Shown: positions 6,852 through 15,701, numbered from the stretch's first letter. The stretch is 40,973 nucleotides of DNA from Fibrobacter sp. (GCA_024398835.1 JAKSIK010000021.1:1-40973), one strand, 5' to 3'. Made by a program: numbers and translations. The notes: a model not told the origin generated them from the letters alone.

Positions 6852-9399
6852 GGCGGGTCGTGAGAATTCGGCCGTTATGCTCCACAGAAATAATGAAGGG
6901 CGTATTCCAGAGATTACGCGGAATCTGGAACTGTGCATTTGTCTCCGTAAAGCTTTGGGCGAACAGCAGATTACCCGTCATGCTGAAGAACAGCACCCGC
7001 TTGCGACCTTGCTGCGGCACGTAAACGGAAAACTCGTTTCGTAGCATATGAATTTGCGCCAATCCAGCGATATCCCCGGGACGCAACGCCATGTCATATT
7101 GGTCACTGCTTGAAAATTCATATGCAGAACTCATGTAGAATGCATAATGTTTCTTTTTTTCTGCACTCGAACTAGATTCATCTGCATTAGAGCTAGAAGT
7201 TTCTTCATAAGCACTCGAAGAAGATTCGCCTCCCACGAAGGAATCTTCAATTTCGCTAGAGGACGATCTTTCTTCAAAGCTACTAGAGCTAGACTCGCCA
7301 CAAGATGTCTCTACCCACCAGTATGCATCATTTGCATTTTCAGTAATCCACTGAGGTGAAGGACTTCTCGCAGAATTCAATGTATAACAAGTTCCCGTAG
7401 CCATGGATTGAAGACCAGCATTATAACAATGTTGATCGTAATCACCCTTTCCATTTACAAACTTAATACAATTACCCGATGTTGCGATAGAAGAACTCGA
7501 CTTTGCAGAAGAACTGGATTTCGCGGAGCTAGACGAGGACTTCGCGGAACTTGAAGATTTAGCAGAGGAGCTGCTCTTTGCACTGCTAGATGACGATTTT
7601 ACAGAACTACTGGACTTGGCAAAGCTAGACGAGGACTTGGCAGAACTGGAGCTGGACTTCACGGAGCTTGACGAAGATTTCGCAGAACTGCTGGACTTGG
7701 CAGAACTAGAGCTGGACTTCGCAGAGGAACTAGATGCAACTGAAGAACTAGATGTGCCTCCAGGAATTGTAAATGTGACGTATGTCGTATCTGAAGATTC
7801 CTTTATATCCGTAAGCGAAAAACCAGCTTTCGTTCCATCATAGAATGTAAAGTCATCAAACGACGTCACCTTGCTAGAACCCGGGAATGGATCTTTTGAA
7901 GTTGTAGAATGTGCCGTGGTCGGAACCGCTTCTATTAAGTCAACATGTTGATGTTCTCCCGAGCCCACTGTATTTATTTTTTTGTTAGTCCAGGCAGAAG
8001 CAACATAGTCCACATGATAGATCAGCATGCCTGATTTCACCTGCGCCACATCCCAACTGCGATGGGTTCTATACTCCAATAGGAAGAACTCATCACTTTT
8101 CGTGGGATGCGTCACCTGATAAGCATAATTGCTATCAACACGATTCAATCGAACTTCACCCCTAGCAGTCAATTCTGTTGGATTCATCCAACCTAGAGAC
8201 ATTTTTTCAAAGGAGGAGTAGAACGGAGGAGCACAATTGGAAACCTTATCACTATTTGTTGGACAATTGTAGTTTCCCTGATCCATAACAGACCAAGATC
8301 CCAAAGTCTTTGTGACATTCGTATTGTTAAGATCGTACAAGTCAGGAAGTCCCAACACATGACTAAATTCATGAACGAATGTTCCTATTCCACCGATTAC
8401 ACTCGTAGAATTATTTGACTTATACGCCTTTCCATCAATTTCATTGGCGCAAGCGTAACGAGAAGCCCTGATGTTTGAAGACATTTGTATTGATGGATAA
8501 AAACTCCATGCGTGAGGCCAAATAGCGTCCGCCACTCCCGAATTATTGGAACCCACACCCGCATAAATAAAGAAAATGAAATCAATGGACCCATCCCCAT
8601 CGTTATCATATTTGGAAAAATCAATCCCTCCCTGCTTCTTCAAGGCCTCCATTGTCTGTTTGAAAGCTGTACGTGCCCCCTCATACTTGGGAGACGACGA
8701 ACCGCTTGCTAGCGGAGAGTTAGGCCCATAGTAGTTTCTTGAACTATCCAACGTTACGGGTCCTTTCACATCAAAGTGGGGTCTGAAAGTCCCCATAGAA
8801 TTATCTTTAAAATACTTGCGGACGCTTCCCATATTGAAATACTTGGAATATGTACCCTCAGCATTCATGTACTCGTCATACAACGCTCTAGAATCATCAT
8901 TTTTGAACTTCACATCCGAGAACTGGACCAAGACGACCAACCCCGTAATGGAATCCTTTTTGACAAGATTATTGATAGCTGGCAACGCCTGTGGACCATA
9001 GGCATAAAATTTCGTCTTCTTTGCAAATTCAGGGACTTCGTAAGGGTCCATCTGCATTGCAGGTGTTTTTTCCCGTAACGCATTCACCACATTCTGGCGA
9101 TTCAGTTTGCTCAAAAAAACTTGCTCAATTTCTGTACGGTTTTCTGGACTACGGACATAATAGCCGGAGGGGTTCCCTTCCTCATCCAGATAGGTGTAAT
9201 ACCCCTGAACCGCCTTGCCGATGACGAATCCATCTTCCGTTTCTTCAAAATTAAAGAATTCATCACCCCAAGTGTAGGCTTCGAATTGGGAACCATCTGG
9301 CTGAGTGATTGTATAAGCGTCGGGGGAAGCAGGCATTGCATTAGCACCTGCAATAAAAATGACTACGGCACAAAACAATTTTAGCAAGTTCTTTTTCAC
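6844..9399 (-). CDS. Secreted M6-family metalloprotease-domain protein with polyserine linkers
   Basis: The protein has 851 residues. A signal peptide spans about 1-21 (KKNLLKLFCAVVIFIAGANA). The M6-type (immune inhibitor A-like) metalloprotease domain spans about 150-540, with the zinc motif HEFSHVLGLPD at 343-353 (HExxHxxGxxD). A Ser/Ala/Lys linker follows (about 545-645). Then comes a roughly 60-residue domain with five cysteines (CIKFVNG to WWVETSC) that I do not recognise, a second Ser/Glu linker, and a C-terminal beta-rich segment (about 760-851, RVLFFSMTGNLLFAQSF). That segment resembles type IX secretion sorting domains. Linkers of this kind are typical of Fibrobacter surface enzymes. 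The GTG start at 9399 follows a TATATA-like box by about 10 nt and lacks a clear Shine-Dalgarno. Surface or extracellular proteolysis is the inferred role. Confidence 0.85.
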   Translation of the reverse strand: MKKNLLKLFCAVVIFIAGANAMPASPDAYTITQPDGSQFEAYTWGDEFFNFEETEDGFVIGKAVQGYYTYLDEEGNPSGYYVRSPENRTEIEQVFLSKLNRQNVVNALREKTPAMQMDPYEVPEFAKKTKFYAYGPQALPAINNLVKKDSITGLVVLVQFSDVKFKNDDSRALYDEYMNAEGTYSKYFNMGSVRKYFKDNSMGTFRPHFDVKGPVTLDSSRNYYGPNSPLASGSSSPKYEGARTAFKQTMEALKKQGGIDFSKYDNDGDGSIDFIFFIYAGVGSNNSGVADAIWPHAWSFYPSIQMSSNIRASRYACANEIDGKAYKSNNSTSVIGGIGTFVHEFSHVLGLPDLYDLNNTNVTKTLGSWSVMDQGNYNCPTNSDKVSNCAPPFYSSFEKMSLGWMNPTELTARGEVRLNRVDSNYAYQVTHPTKSDEFFLLEYRTHRSWDVAQVKSGMLIYHVDYVASAWTNKKINTVGSGEHQHVDLIEAVPTTAHSTTSKDPFPGSSKVTSFDDFTFYDGTKAGFSLTDIKESSDTTYVTFTIPGGTSSSSVASSSSAKSSSSSAKSSSSAKSSSSSVKSSSSSAKSSSSFAKSSSSVKSSSSSAKSSSSAKSSSSAKSSSSSAKSSSSAKSSSSIATSGNCIKFVNGKGDYDQHCYNAGLQSMATGTCYTLNSARSPSPQWITENANDAYWWVETSCGESSSSSFEERSSSSEIEDSFVGGESSSSAYEETSSSNADESSSSAEKKKHYAFYMSSAYEFSSSDQYDMALRPGDIAGLAQIHMLRNEFSVYVPQQGRKRVLFFSMTGNLLFAQSFTETNAQFQIPRNLWNTPFIISVEHNGRILTTRRH
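7479..7755 (-). repeat. Codon-level Ser-Ala-Lys linker repeat in the M6 peptidase gene
   Basis: About thirteen tandem units of the form SSSS(S)AK or SSSS(S)VK encode the linker between the protease domain and the Cys-containing domain. Different serine codons are mixed (AGC, AGT, TCT, TCC, TCG), so the repeat is protein-driven and not a perfect DNA repeat. Unit-number changes between strains are likely. Confidence 0.85.
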
Positions 9400-9496
9400 A
9401 TCTAAAATCTATATAAAATCCATTAAATAAGTGCAAATCAAACTTACAAAACGTTTTTTACGAACATTTTTTCAAATCGTAAGGCACCCTTTTTGT

Positions 9497-9517
9497 TATA
9501 TTGCCGCAAAAAAGAGG
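9497..9517 (+). promoter_or_regulatory. slyD TATATT box and ribosome binding site
   Basis: TATATT at about 9497-9502 is followed by AAAGAGG (about 9511-9517) and the ATG at 9524. Here the box is 21 nt from the start and a Shine-Dalgarno is present, so a conventional short leader is expected. The 124-bp gap from 9400 to 9523 serves both slyD and the divergent peptidase gene. Confidence 0.45.
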
Positions 9518-9523
9518 AATTTT

Positions 9524-10129
9524 ATGAAAATCGCCGATAAGACCGTTGTCCAGATGCACTACACCCTGACCTCCGACGAAGGAAAGGTCATTGACTCCTC
9601 CGCAGGTCGCGAGCCTCTGCAGTACATCCAGGGAGCCCACATGATTGTGGTGGGGCTTGAAAAGGCAATGGCGGGCCATGACGTTGGCGACAAGTTCGAC
9701 GTGAAGGTCATTCCCAGCGAAGGCTATGGCGAATACGACGAAAAGATGACCCAGGAAGTTCCTCTCAATGTTTTCCAGGGTGTGGAAAAGGTTGAAGTGG
9801 GCATGCAGTTCTACGCTCAGACTCCTGCCGGCCCCATGCCACTCCGCATCAAGTCCGTTGGCGAAAAGACCGCGGTCATCGATGCCAACCATGAACTGGC
9901 CGGCAAGAATCTAAACTTCGCCATAGAGGTGGTCAGCGTTCGCGAAGCAACCGAAGACGAAATGAAGCCTTTCGAGCACCACTGCTGCTGTGGCAAAGGC
10001 GACGGAGAATGCGGTTGCGGTGGTCACGGCGATGGCGAGTGCGGCTGTGGTGGCGAAGGCCACAAAGAAAACTGCGATGGAAAGGGCGGCTGCGGCTGCC
10101 CCAACCACGACAAACACCATCAGAACTAA
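9524..10129 (+). CDS. slyD: SlyD-like FKBP-type peptidyl-prolyl isomerase with metal-binding tail
   Basis: The 201-residue protein has an FKBP domain interrupted by an insert-in-flap segment, as in SlyD: YTLTSDEGKVIDSS and EPLQYIQGAHMIVVGLE, then VIPSEGYGEYDE. It catalyses prolyl cis-trans isomerisation and acts as a folding helper. Residues from about 153 onward form a Cys/His/Gly-rich tail (CCCGKGDGECGCGG and repeats), like the nickel-binding tail of E. coli SlyD that delivers metal to hydrogenase maturation. The tail has an internal repeat (HGDGECGCGG). The start at 9524 was chosen over an upstream frame to 9431 because of AGAGG 6-7 nt before the ATG and because the FKBP fold begins there. 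A strong terminator follows. Confidence 0.92.
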   Translation: MKIADKTVVQMHYTLTSDEGKVIDSSAGREPLQYIQGAHMIVVGLEKAMAGHDVGDKFDVKVIPSEGYGEYDEKMTQEVPLNVFQGVEKVEVGMQFYAQTPAGPMPLRIKSVGEKTAVIDANHELAGKNLNFAIEVVSVREATEDEMKPFEHHCCCGKGDGECGCGGHGDGECGCGGEGHKENCDGKGGCGCPNHDKHHQN

Positions 10130-10143
10130 TCCAGAAAAGAGAA

Positions 10144-10176
10144 AGCCTTGAGAAAAAACTCAAGGCTCTTTTTTTA
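10144..10176 (+). terminator. Rho-independent terminator after slyD
   Basis: AGCCTTGAG (10144-10152) pairs perfectly with CTCAAGGCT (10159-10167) around an A6 loop, and a T-rich run follows to 10175. The stop codon of the convergent NAD synthetase gene (10174-10176) lies at the end of the T run, so the two genes share this short junction. Confidence 0.9.
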
Positions 10177-11808
10177 GAGTTGGGCTTCGCCGAGGCCGCG
10201 ACCAAAGGGATGACCGCTCACCATAAGAATGGGTGGCATCTGGATGCGTTTTGCAAGGGCAATCCCGCGATAGCGTCGATGCCACTGCTTCATGTCGGCG
10301 ATAGCGGCTTCCTCGGTTGCAAATTTCTGTTTGAAGTAAGCGGGATCTGCTCCCAAGGTTTTGCAGAAGTTTTCCGCGCCGGATTTGAGCAACTGGATGG
10401 ATTCTTCCAGAGAATGATTTCCTTCAATCCAGTAGGCAAACAGGCGGTCATGATATGGATAGAGAATGGGATCGCCCTTCCCCTCATCTACATTCATGGC
10501 CTCGCTGAGTTCTGCACTGGCAGGGATATCGATGCTCGCCTGAGGAATTATTTCGCAGTTCTTATTGAAATCTCGGGCCAAGGCGTAGACCTGTGTTTTC
10601 CAGAGGTCGCCCAATGCAGCCATGATGCCGCAGGTATCGCCATAGAGCGTGCAGTAGCCTACGATAGCCTCACTCTTGTTGCCATTGCAGGTAATGCCGC
10701 CACCCACCACAGAAGCAATGGTTGCTAGGACTGAGGCCGAGCGGGTACGGGCTTGCAGATTTTCGTAGTTGATACCATCCACCTTCATGGGCGTATCATT
10801 ACGAACAAATTCACATTTTCCCAGAGAATCGCAAACGGCATTCAGCATTTCAGAAATGGGCGCCACCATGTAAGGCGTTCCCAAATTATCCGCCAAATCC
10901 CGAGCCGCATTCTTCGTGGTATCGGAATTGAAACGAGTGGGCATATTGATGAGGAAAACATTCTCCTTTCCCAGGGCCTCTACATAGAGGGCGGCACTAA
11001 CGGCACTGTCGATTCCACCGCTCGCACCGATAACCACACGCTTGATGCCCATGCGCTTGGCGTTTTCCCGAAGCATGAAAACAAGCGCTTTGCGGATTTC
11101 AGAAATTTTCATGTCCGCGGAGGACTTCGCCAAATCTGTTGCCGGCGCAGTCACTGCCGAATCCGTCCCCGACACAGCCAGGTTCGTTGCCGAAACCGTC
11201 GCAGTTGTCGAAAGTACCTTCCAGCCATCCGTTGTCAATTCCAGCAGTGCTTCCGCGGCCTCAAACTTTGGCAATGCGAGAACAACCGCGCCATCTTTAT
11301 TGAGAGCGAGGCTACCACCCTCCATGGCATAGATGAACTTTCCCGTATTCTGCGTTCCTACCGCATTCACATAGAGAATGGATTTTTTCTCATTCTCCGC
11401 CATAGCCTGCAAATCCGCCTTCAAAAGAGCAGCACGGCCGGAAACAAAAGACAAGGAAGACAAGCGAACAATCAAATTCTCACTGCGAAAATCCGAAGCC
11501 AAGGAGCCATCCTTCGCAAAGAAGGCCTTGTTGACCACACAACCCGATTCATCCTGAATCACATTGCCAAACAAGATGTCAATGCCGTCTGCAAGAGCCG
11601 CCACTTTTTCTCCAAAGGCGACAGCGGTATCTACAAAACTCTGCTCCGCCCAGAGGTCTCCCACCATGGAGCCCGTCAGTGCAAATTCAGGAAACACCAT
11701 CAAATCGGCGCCCGCCGCTTTTCCGCGAGCAATCGCCGCAGCCATGGTCTCAAAGTTGACATCCGGCTTTCCCGGCTCCACCTTCATCTGAACAGCAAAA
11801 ATCTTCAT
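10174..11808 (-). CDS. nadE: NAD+ synthetase with a degenerate glutaminase (nitrilase) domain
   Basis: This 544-residue protein makes NAD+ from deamido-NAD+, ATP and a nitrogen donor. The C-terminal synthetase domain (about 235-544) is intact, with the P-loop SGGIDS at 263-268 and GNKSE. The N-terminal nitrilase-type glutaminase domain is short (about 200 residues versus roughly 260-280). It keeps the first catalytic residue (E41, FPEFALTG). The block that should carry the catalytic Lys and the Cys of the ICEDxW-type motif is missing between about 110 and 118. The downstream YVNAVGTQ stretch is present. I infer that the enzyme uses free ammonia. A Ser/Thr/Ala-rich linker (about 200-232) with weak internal repeats joins the halves. 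TATATT lies about 22 nt upstream of the start. Confidence 0.88.
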   Translation of the reverse strand: MKIFAVQMKVEPGKPDVNFETMAAAIARGKAAGADLMVFPEFALTGSMVGDLWAEQSFVDTAVAFGEKVAALADGIDILFGNVIQDESGCVVNKAFFAKDGSLASDFRSENLIVRLSSLSFVSGRAALLKADLQAMAENEKKSILYVNAVGTQNTGKFIYAMEGGSLALNKDGAVVLALPKFEAAEALLELTTDGWKVLSTTATVSATNLAVSGTDSAVTAPATDLAKSSADMKISEIRKALVFMLRENAKRMGIKRVVIGASGGIDSAVSAALYVEALGKENVFLINMPTRFNSDTTKNAARDLADNLGTPYMVAPISEMLNAVCDSLGKCEFVRNDTPMKVDGINYENLQARTRSASVLATIASVVGGGITCNGNKSEAIVGYCTLYGDTCGIMAALGDLWKTQVYALARDFNKNCEIIPQASIDIPASAELSEAMNVDEGKGDPILYPYHDRLFAYWIEGNHSLEESIQLLKSGAENFCKTLGADPAYFKQKFATEEAAIADMKQWHRRYRGIALAKRIQMPPILMVSGHPFGRGLGEAQL

Positions 11809-11871
11809 ACATGAACCTTCATTTTCGCAAAATATAGAACCAAAAAACAGCCGCGGTTTATTCCGTCAACT

Positions 11872-12771
11872 TCAGGGTGTCAAATACCAAGTAGGGCGAA
11901 TGCCCAAAGCCTTTTCATCCGCATCCAAATCCGCCGCAGGGACATTCCGGCCCACCACGAGGGCGCTATCGATGCCCGCAAAAGCAGCCCCCATCACATC
12001 CGTGCCCAAGGTGTCCCCAATCATGAGAATGCGGGAATTAGCAGGAACCGATTCCTTGATACGGTTGAAAATTTCCGGAAACGGTTTGCCGAGGTAATAG
12101 GTGTCGGGCCCCGCTGCGAGCCTCAACTGCTCCGACAATGCGCCCGAAACAGGACTTCTAGTTCCATCAATATTGGGGGCCCAGGCGTCCGAATTCAATA
12201 CAAAGAGGTGGGCCCCAGGACGTTTTAGAATTTCGAGGGCGTGAGCGAAGGTTTCCTCGGTCGCCACGTTAGAAGAAATTGCCACAATGGGCTCCCGAGG
12301 GTTCTCTACGGCTTCTATGCCGCAAGCGTGAAGCACATTCACACCCGAGGGACGCCCGAGGTAGTAGGCCTGCGAAAAGGCTTTGGCCGGAGAATTGCGG
12401 CGGAGTTTCTCCAGAAGTTTCTGCAGCAAACTGCCCGAGGAAATCGTCTCTGCGGCAGTGAAGTCGAAGCCCCGTTTTGCGGCATCTTCCGCTAATGCAG
12501 AATCCACGTTTGATGCGGCATTGGTAATCAGGCGAAGTTGCTTCCCCGCCGCCCGCAATTTACGGTACCATTCCAATGCCCCTTCATAGAGGAAATCTCC
12601 CCGATTGTAAAGCGTTCCAAAGCCATCAAAACAGAACACGTCATACCAACCCATTATATCTTCAAGATGGACTTGGCGAGGATTCTGCTGCGGCAAATCA
12701 AGAGGCGCGGCACAAGACTCCGCAATGAGTTCTTTGTACCGCAAATAGATGGATTGTTCCAGCGCATCCAT
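11872..12771 (-). CDS. HAD-superfamily hydrolase, NagD/HAD-IIA-like
   Basis: The protein has 299 residues. Motif I is VFCFDGFGTLY with nucleophile D49. The second position of the usual DxD is Phe, as in haloacid-dehalogenase-like DxFGT proteins. Motif II is probably LITNAAS, and motif IV is MIGDTLGTDVMGA. The cap region (about 95-215) matches the NagD/phosphoglycolate-phosphatase style with YYLGKPFPEIF. The substrate is unknown, and loss of the general-acid Asp may limit ordinary phosphatase activity. It starts 6 nt after the stop of the upstream secreted-protein gene, so the two are probably co-transcribed. Confidence 0.75.
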   Translation of the reverse strand: MDALEQSIYLRYKELIAESCAAPLDLPQQNPRQVHLEDIMGWYDVFCFDGFGTLYNRGDFLYEGALEWYRKLRAAGKQLRLITNAASNVDSALAEDAAKRGFDFTAAETISSGSLLQKLLEKLRRNSPAKAFSQAYYLGRPSGVNVLHACGIEAVENPREPIVAISSNVATEETFAHALEILKRPGAHLFVLNSDAWAPNIDGTRSPVSGALSEQLRLAAGPDTYYLGKPFPEIFNRIKESVPANSRILMIGDTLGTDVMGAAFAGIDSALVVGRNVPAADLDADEKALGIRPTWYLTP

Positions 12772-12777
12772 CGGGAA

Positions 12778-14058
12778 CTACCTGCGGATAACGCCGAAGA
12801 CTTTCATGGAGGAGCTGGAATTAGAGCCTGAACGGAACACGACCTTTCCATCGTATTCCACATAAGCAATTAGACTTACAATATAAGCTCCAGAATTCAC
12901 CTGTCGATGACTGGCATCCATGAAATTCCATTTGAGTGAAAGCCGCGCAGCCTTGTTGTCAAAACGCGGATCATCTCCCTTCACGACGGCCTTTGTCCCC
13001 ACCACATAAGTTCCCAGATTGGTATAAATTCGAACGTTATATGAAATTTTTAGTTTGGATGGATTGATGGGTTCATTCTCCGGCATATCCAATGCATCGC
13101 GGAGGGCGTTTTCAAATTCCTCCCCCATGACATCCATCGAGATTTCCCAAGAAGTATCAGCATTTACCACCTGCTCTAAGGGCTGAAATGTCAGTTGGAA
13201 TATTGCTTCCGCTGCAGGAGCCGATTTCGAAATATCCTTCACCATAGAGGGTACGTTTATTTCAAAAGGATAAAATCCAGTAAGAGGATAGAATCTGGAA
13301 TTAGCTAAAACCAGAACGCCATTGGTATCACTTGCGCATTGGGGCAAAAATCGGATAGAGTCCCTTGTGGTCGGATGCATGTTTAAAGGGACATTCTGGG
13401 AAAATTCCACCACGGAGCCTTTTCTCCAGGGATCCCAATGAACCATGGAAGGCCTCAAAGAATGTACAGAGCCATCCTTCGCGCTTTTCATTTCTAAGAA
13501 GGATTCACAACCTTCCACAACAGTAACGGGTTCGGTCCAGTGTACGCGAAGGGAATCCGTACCCGCGCCACGAAAGCTTTTCAATCGAGCATCCGTAATG
13601 AAAGGAGCCATCTGATCTCCCATGGATATGGGATATACTGTTTTGTCTGCCAAATAAAGATTCACATTTCCATAACTGGATTTCGAATATTCGAGCGCAC
13701 CCAAAGAAGTAAGCGCAAGGAATCCTTTCTGCAACGATGTCAAATCAACAATCAAAATGCGAAAGTTAGCCTCGTCTAACTTTATGCGATTCTTAGGAAC
13801 ATTGTAGTGTACGGATACCCCTGCAGTATCTATCCAGTCAAAAGTGAGGCTATCCACCATCTGCTTGAGATATTCTTCCGAAAGATTTCCGAGAAATTGG
13901 ATGGAAATGCAATCCATCTGGCCATTGCCATCTTTGTCCCAGAAAAAATTCTGTTTGGTGCTTGGAGGAATGGGACTCTGGATAAATGCAGCAAACGTTG
14001 CGCTTACCAGAAACGCAATCGTTAACAACAATTTCAATCCAAAGTTTCTCATGTTCAT
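12778..14058 (-). CDS. Secreted protein of unknown function with FlgD-like C-terminal region
   Basis: The 426-residue protein has a signal peptide (about 1-23, NFGLKLLLTIAFLVSATFA). Near the mature N-terminus is an acidic DKDGNGQMD motif that could bind calcium. The C-terminal stretch, about 375-410 (SLKWNFMDASHRQVNSGAYIVSL), resembles the FlgD/Ig-like domains found at the ends of many secreted proteins of this phylum. No enzyme motif was recognised. Two ATGs (14058 and 14052) each have an AAGGAT 6 nt upstream because the site is duplicated, so the start is ambiguous by two codons. It is followed closely by the HAD gene. Confidence 0.65.
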   Translation of the reverse strand: MNMRNFGLKLLLTIAFLVSATFAAFIQSPIPPSTKQNFFWDKDGNGQMDCISIQFLGNLSEEYLKQMVDSLTFDWIDTAGVSVHYNVPKNRIKLDEANFRILIVDLTSLQKGFLALTSLGALEYSKSSYGNVNLYLADKTVYPISMGDQMAPFITDARLKSFRGAGTDSLRVHWTEPVTVVEGCESFLEMKSAKDGSVHSLRPSMVHWDPWRKGSVVEFSQNVPLNMHPTTRDSIRFLPQCASDTNGVLVLANSRFYPLTGFYPFEINVPSMVKDISKSAPAAEAIFQLTFQPLEQVVNADTSWEISMDVMGEEFENALRDALDMPENEPINPSKLKISYNVRIYTNLGTYVVGTKAVVKGDDPRFDNKAARLSLKWNFMDASHRQVNSGAYIVSLIAYVEYDGKVVFRSGSNSSSSMKVFGVIRR

Positions 14059-14106
14059 CCTTATCCTTAAACCACGCAGGTTCTGGGCATCCCGTCTGCG
14101 CCGGTC

Positions 14107-14769
14107 CTAAGCATCACTCCGCAAAATCCCGTAATCGCGACCTTCCACGGGAATCACCAGCTGGAGTTTGGAGAGGGTGTCCACATGCTTTTCAAAGACG
14201 GACTTGAAATCCTCCCCCAGTTCCTCGTCGAAGTCGTCTTCCAGATTGTAAGAGACGTAACTTCCGTCGGGGAAAATGGAGATGCAGCAATCCCAGGTGA
14301 TGTCGCCGTCCTGAGGTTCCTCGTCGTCATCGCGGTCCTTGCTTTCCAGCATCAGCATGGGCTGCGGCGCAGGAATGGCTTCCGCGTGACCGTTCTCGAA
14401 AATGAAGTAGTTCCGACTAATGAGTTCATGTTCCAGCGCCATGGTGCTGGGGACGCGCTCAAACTCGCTACGGAGCCTGCGGATGTTGCCCAAATCGTCC
14501 TCGTACGGGTCCTGAAAATCCTCCGGAAGCACAATCTGGTAGTAGTCGAATTTTTTACCGCTTGCCGCAAAATTATCCACCCAAGACTTGGGCGGTTCCG
14601 GGCGCACCGTCAAGAAATCCTCAAAGGCATCCAGAATGTCGTTCAGGCGAGACTCCCAAGGCGCAGATTTCTGGTTCTTGATGAGTTCCATGAAATTCTT
14701 GATGCGTTCCTCGCCGGGAATGTCGGAAAGGTTTTCGCTTGGCAAATCCTTCGGATCAAATTCACTCAT
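14107..14769 (-). CDS. Conserved-looking acidic protein of unknown function
   Basis: The 220-residue protein is strongly acidic, with Asp/Glu-rich stretches (DRDDDEEPQDGD, NLEDDFDEELGEDF) and no signal peptide or membrane segment. I do not recognise a family. The ATG at 14769 shares one base with the TAA of the aspartoacylase-like gene (TAATG). GAGGAG lies 8 nt upstream inside that gene, so translation is coupled; an ATG two codons earlier is less well placed. The coupling suggests it works with the upstream enzyme, but nothing shows how. Confidence 0.7.
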   Translation of the reverse strand: MSEFDPKDLPSENLSDIPGEERIKNFMELIKNQKSAPWESRLNDILDAFEDFLTVRPEPPKSWVDNFAASGKKFDYYQIVLPEDFQDPYEDDLGNIRRLRSEFERVPSTMALEHELISRNYFIFENGHAEAIPAPQPMLMLESKDRDDDEEPQDGDITWDCCISIFPDGSYVSYNLEDDFDEELGEDFKSVFEKHVDTLSKLQLVIPVEGRDYGILRSDA

Positions 14770-15680
14770 TACCACATCTCCTCGGTCTTTACGGTAAGGC
14801 TCATGGCAATGTCCTTCTCGTAATAGGCCGGTTCATTGATAAAAATAGGATAAACCATATCGCGGCCATCGGCTTCGCCCTCGTACAAGACATCTTTGCC
14901 GTCGAATGTACGGAAGACCTTGTCGCCCTTACGGAGTGGACTATAATCCCTCCCGTTCAAATCGGGATGAATCATGGCCGTTATGGGTCCGCATGGCCAA
15001 TCCTTGGGGTACCCCAAATCCCGAAGTTGGGTGTACACATCCACCTTGATGGCCGGGCGTTTTTGAAGTTCACCCCGATTCCATTCCTCCGCCAGTTCCA
15101 AATAGCGCTTCACCAACTTTTCGGAGCGTTCAAAAATGGCCGCATTCAAAGTTCCGTGCTGCTGCGGGCCGATTTCAATGCACACATCCGCCTTGGCAAC
15201 TGTTCCAAAATAGGGAGATTCGCTCCGTTCTTCGGGCTGGTAGTAAATCCAGGCGTCTTCAAACTCCTGAATCAGCACCGCAGAAGCCTTCATGGTGAAC
15301 GGGTCCCGGGTGGAAAGGATGAGGCAAAGACCCATGTTGGAGCCCGTGTTGTGAATGTCCAGCAAAAGGTCCGTGCGGGTATTTTCGCCCTTGGGGCCAT
15401 AAATTCTATTCAACTCACGAGCGCGACGAAATTCGTACTGCTCCGGTTCAGCGGAAACATCCAGGCATGTCTGCGAAAAGGCGCGATTCAAATCGTGATC
15501 ACGATAACGGCGGTTGAGGCGAATGGCCTCCGGATTGCTGAGCACAAGCTCCACATTTGCGCTTGGGCAAAGATCTTTATAGCAGTCGGGATTATCCATC
15601 CACTTCTGCACCAGGCGCACGCCTGTACGCTCGTTCCCATGCGTACCCCCAGCAACCACAATGTTTTTGATAAAACTCAT
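14769..15680 (-). CDS. Aspartoacylase / succinylglutamate desuccinylase-family zinc hydrolase
   Basis: The 303-residue protein belongs to the AspA/AstE carboxypeptidase-like zinc family, which removes acyl groups from amino acids; aspartoacylase releases acetate from N-acetylaspartate. Visible motifs are GGTHGNE (zinc ligands H14 and E17), NPEAIRLNRRYRDHDLNRAF (substrate-binding Arg/Asn), LLDIHNT (third ligand H110) and EIGPQQHG (catalytic E169). This pattern favours aspartoacylase over AstE, but substrate specificity is inferred. The start at 15680 is supported by a perfect TATAAT at 15693-15688, 7 nt upstream, with no Shine-Dalgarno; an ATG three codons earlier overlaps that box. The next gene overlaps its stop by one base. 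Confidence 0.82.
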   Translation of the reverse strand: MSFIKNIVVAGGTHGNERTGVRLVQKWMDNPDCYKDLCPSANVELVLSNPEAIRLNRRYRDHDLNRAFSQTCLDVSAEPEQYEFRRARELNRIYGPKGENTRTDLLLDIHNTGSNMGLCLILSTRDPFTMKASAVLIQEFEDAWIYYQPEERSESPYFGTVAKADVCIEIGPQQHGTLNAAIFERSEKLVKRYLELAEEWNRGELQKRPAIKVDVYTQLRDLGYPKDWPCGPITAMIHPDLNGRDYSPLRKGDKVFRTFDGKDVLYEGEADGRDMVYPIFINEPAYYEKDIAMSLTVKTEEMW

Positions 15681-15687
15681 GAAATGC

Positions 15688-15693
15688 ATTATA
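15688..15693 (-). promoter_or_regulatory. TATAAT box before the aspartoacylase-like gene
   Basis: TATAAT on the minus strand ends 7 nt before the ATG at 15680. The distance matches the usual -10 to transcription start spacing, so the message could begin at the start codon. No Shine-Dalgarno is present. Confidence 0.5.
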
Positions 15694-15701
15694 GCAAAAA
15701 T

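Noticed and set aside
11110..11210. Tandem repeat in the nadE linker
   Set aside because: Only a weak resemblance between two units (ATNLAVS and ATDLAKS); too degenerate to list as a repeat.
10753..11814. Open frame of 353 codons on the + strand opposite nadE
   Set aside because: Antisense shadow of the NAD synthetase gene; the product is low-complexity Arg/His-rich and has no ribosome binding site.
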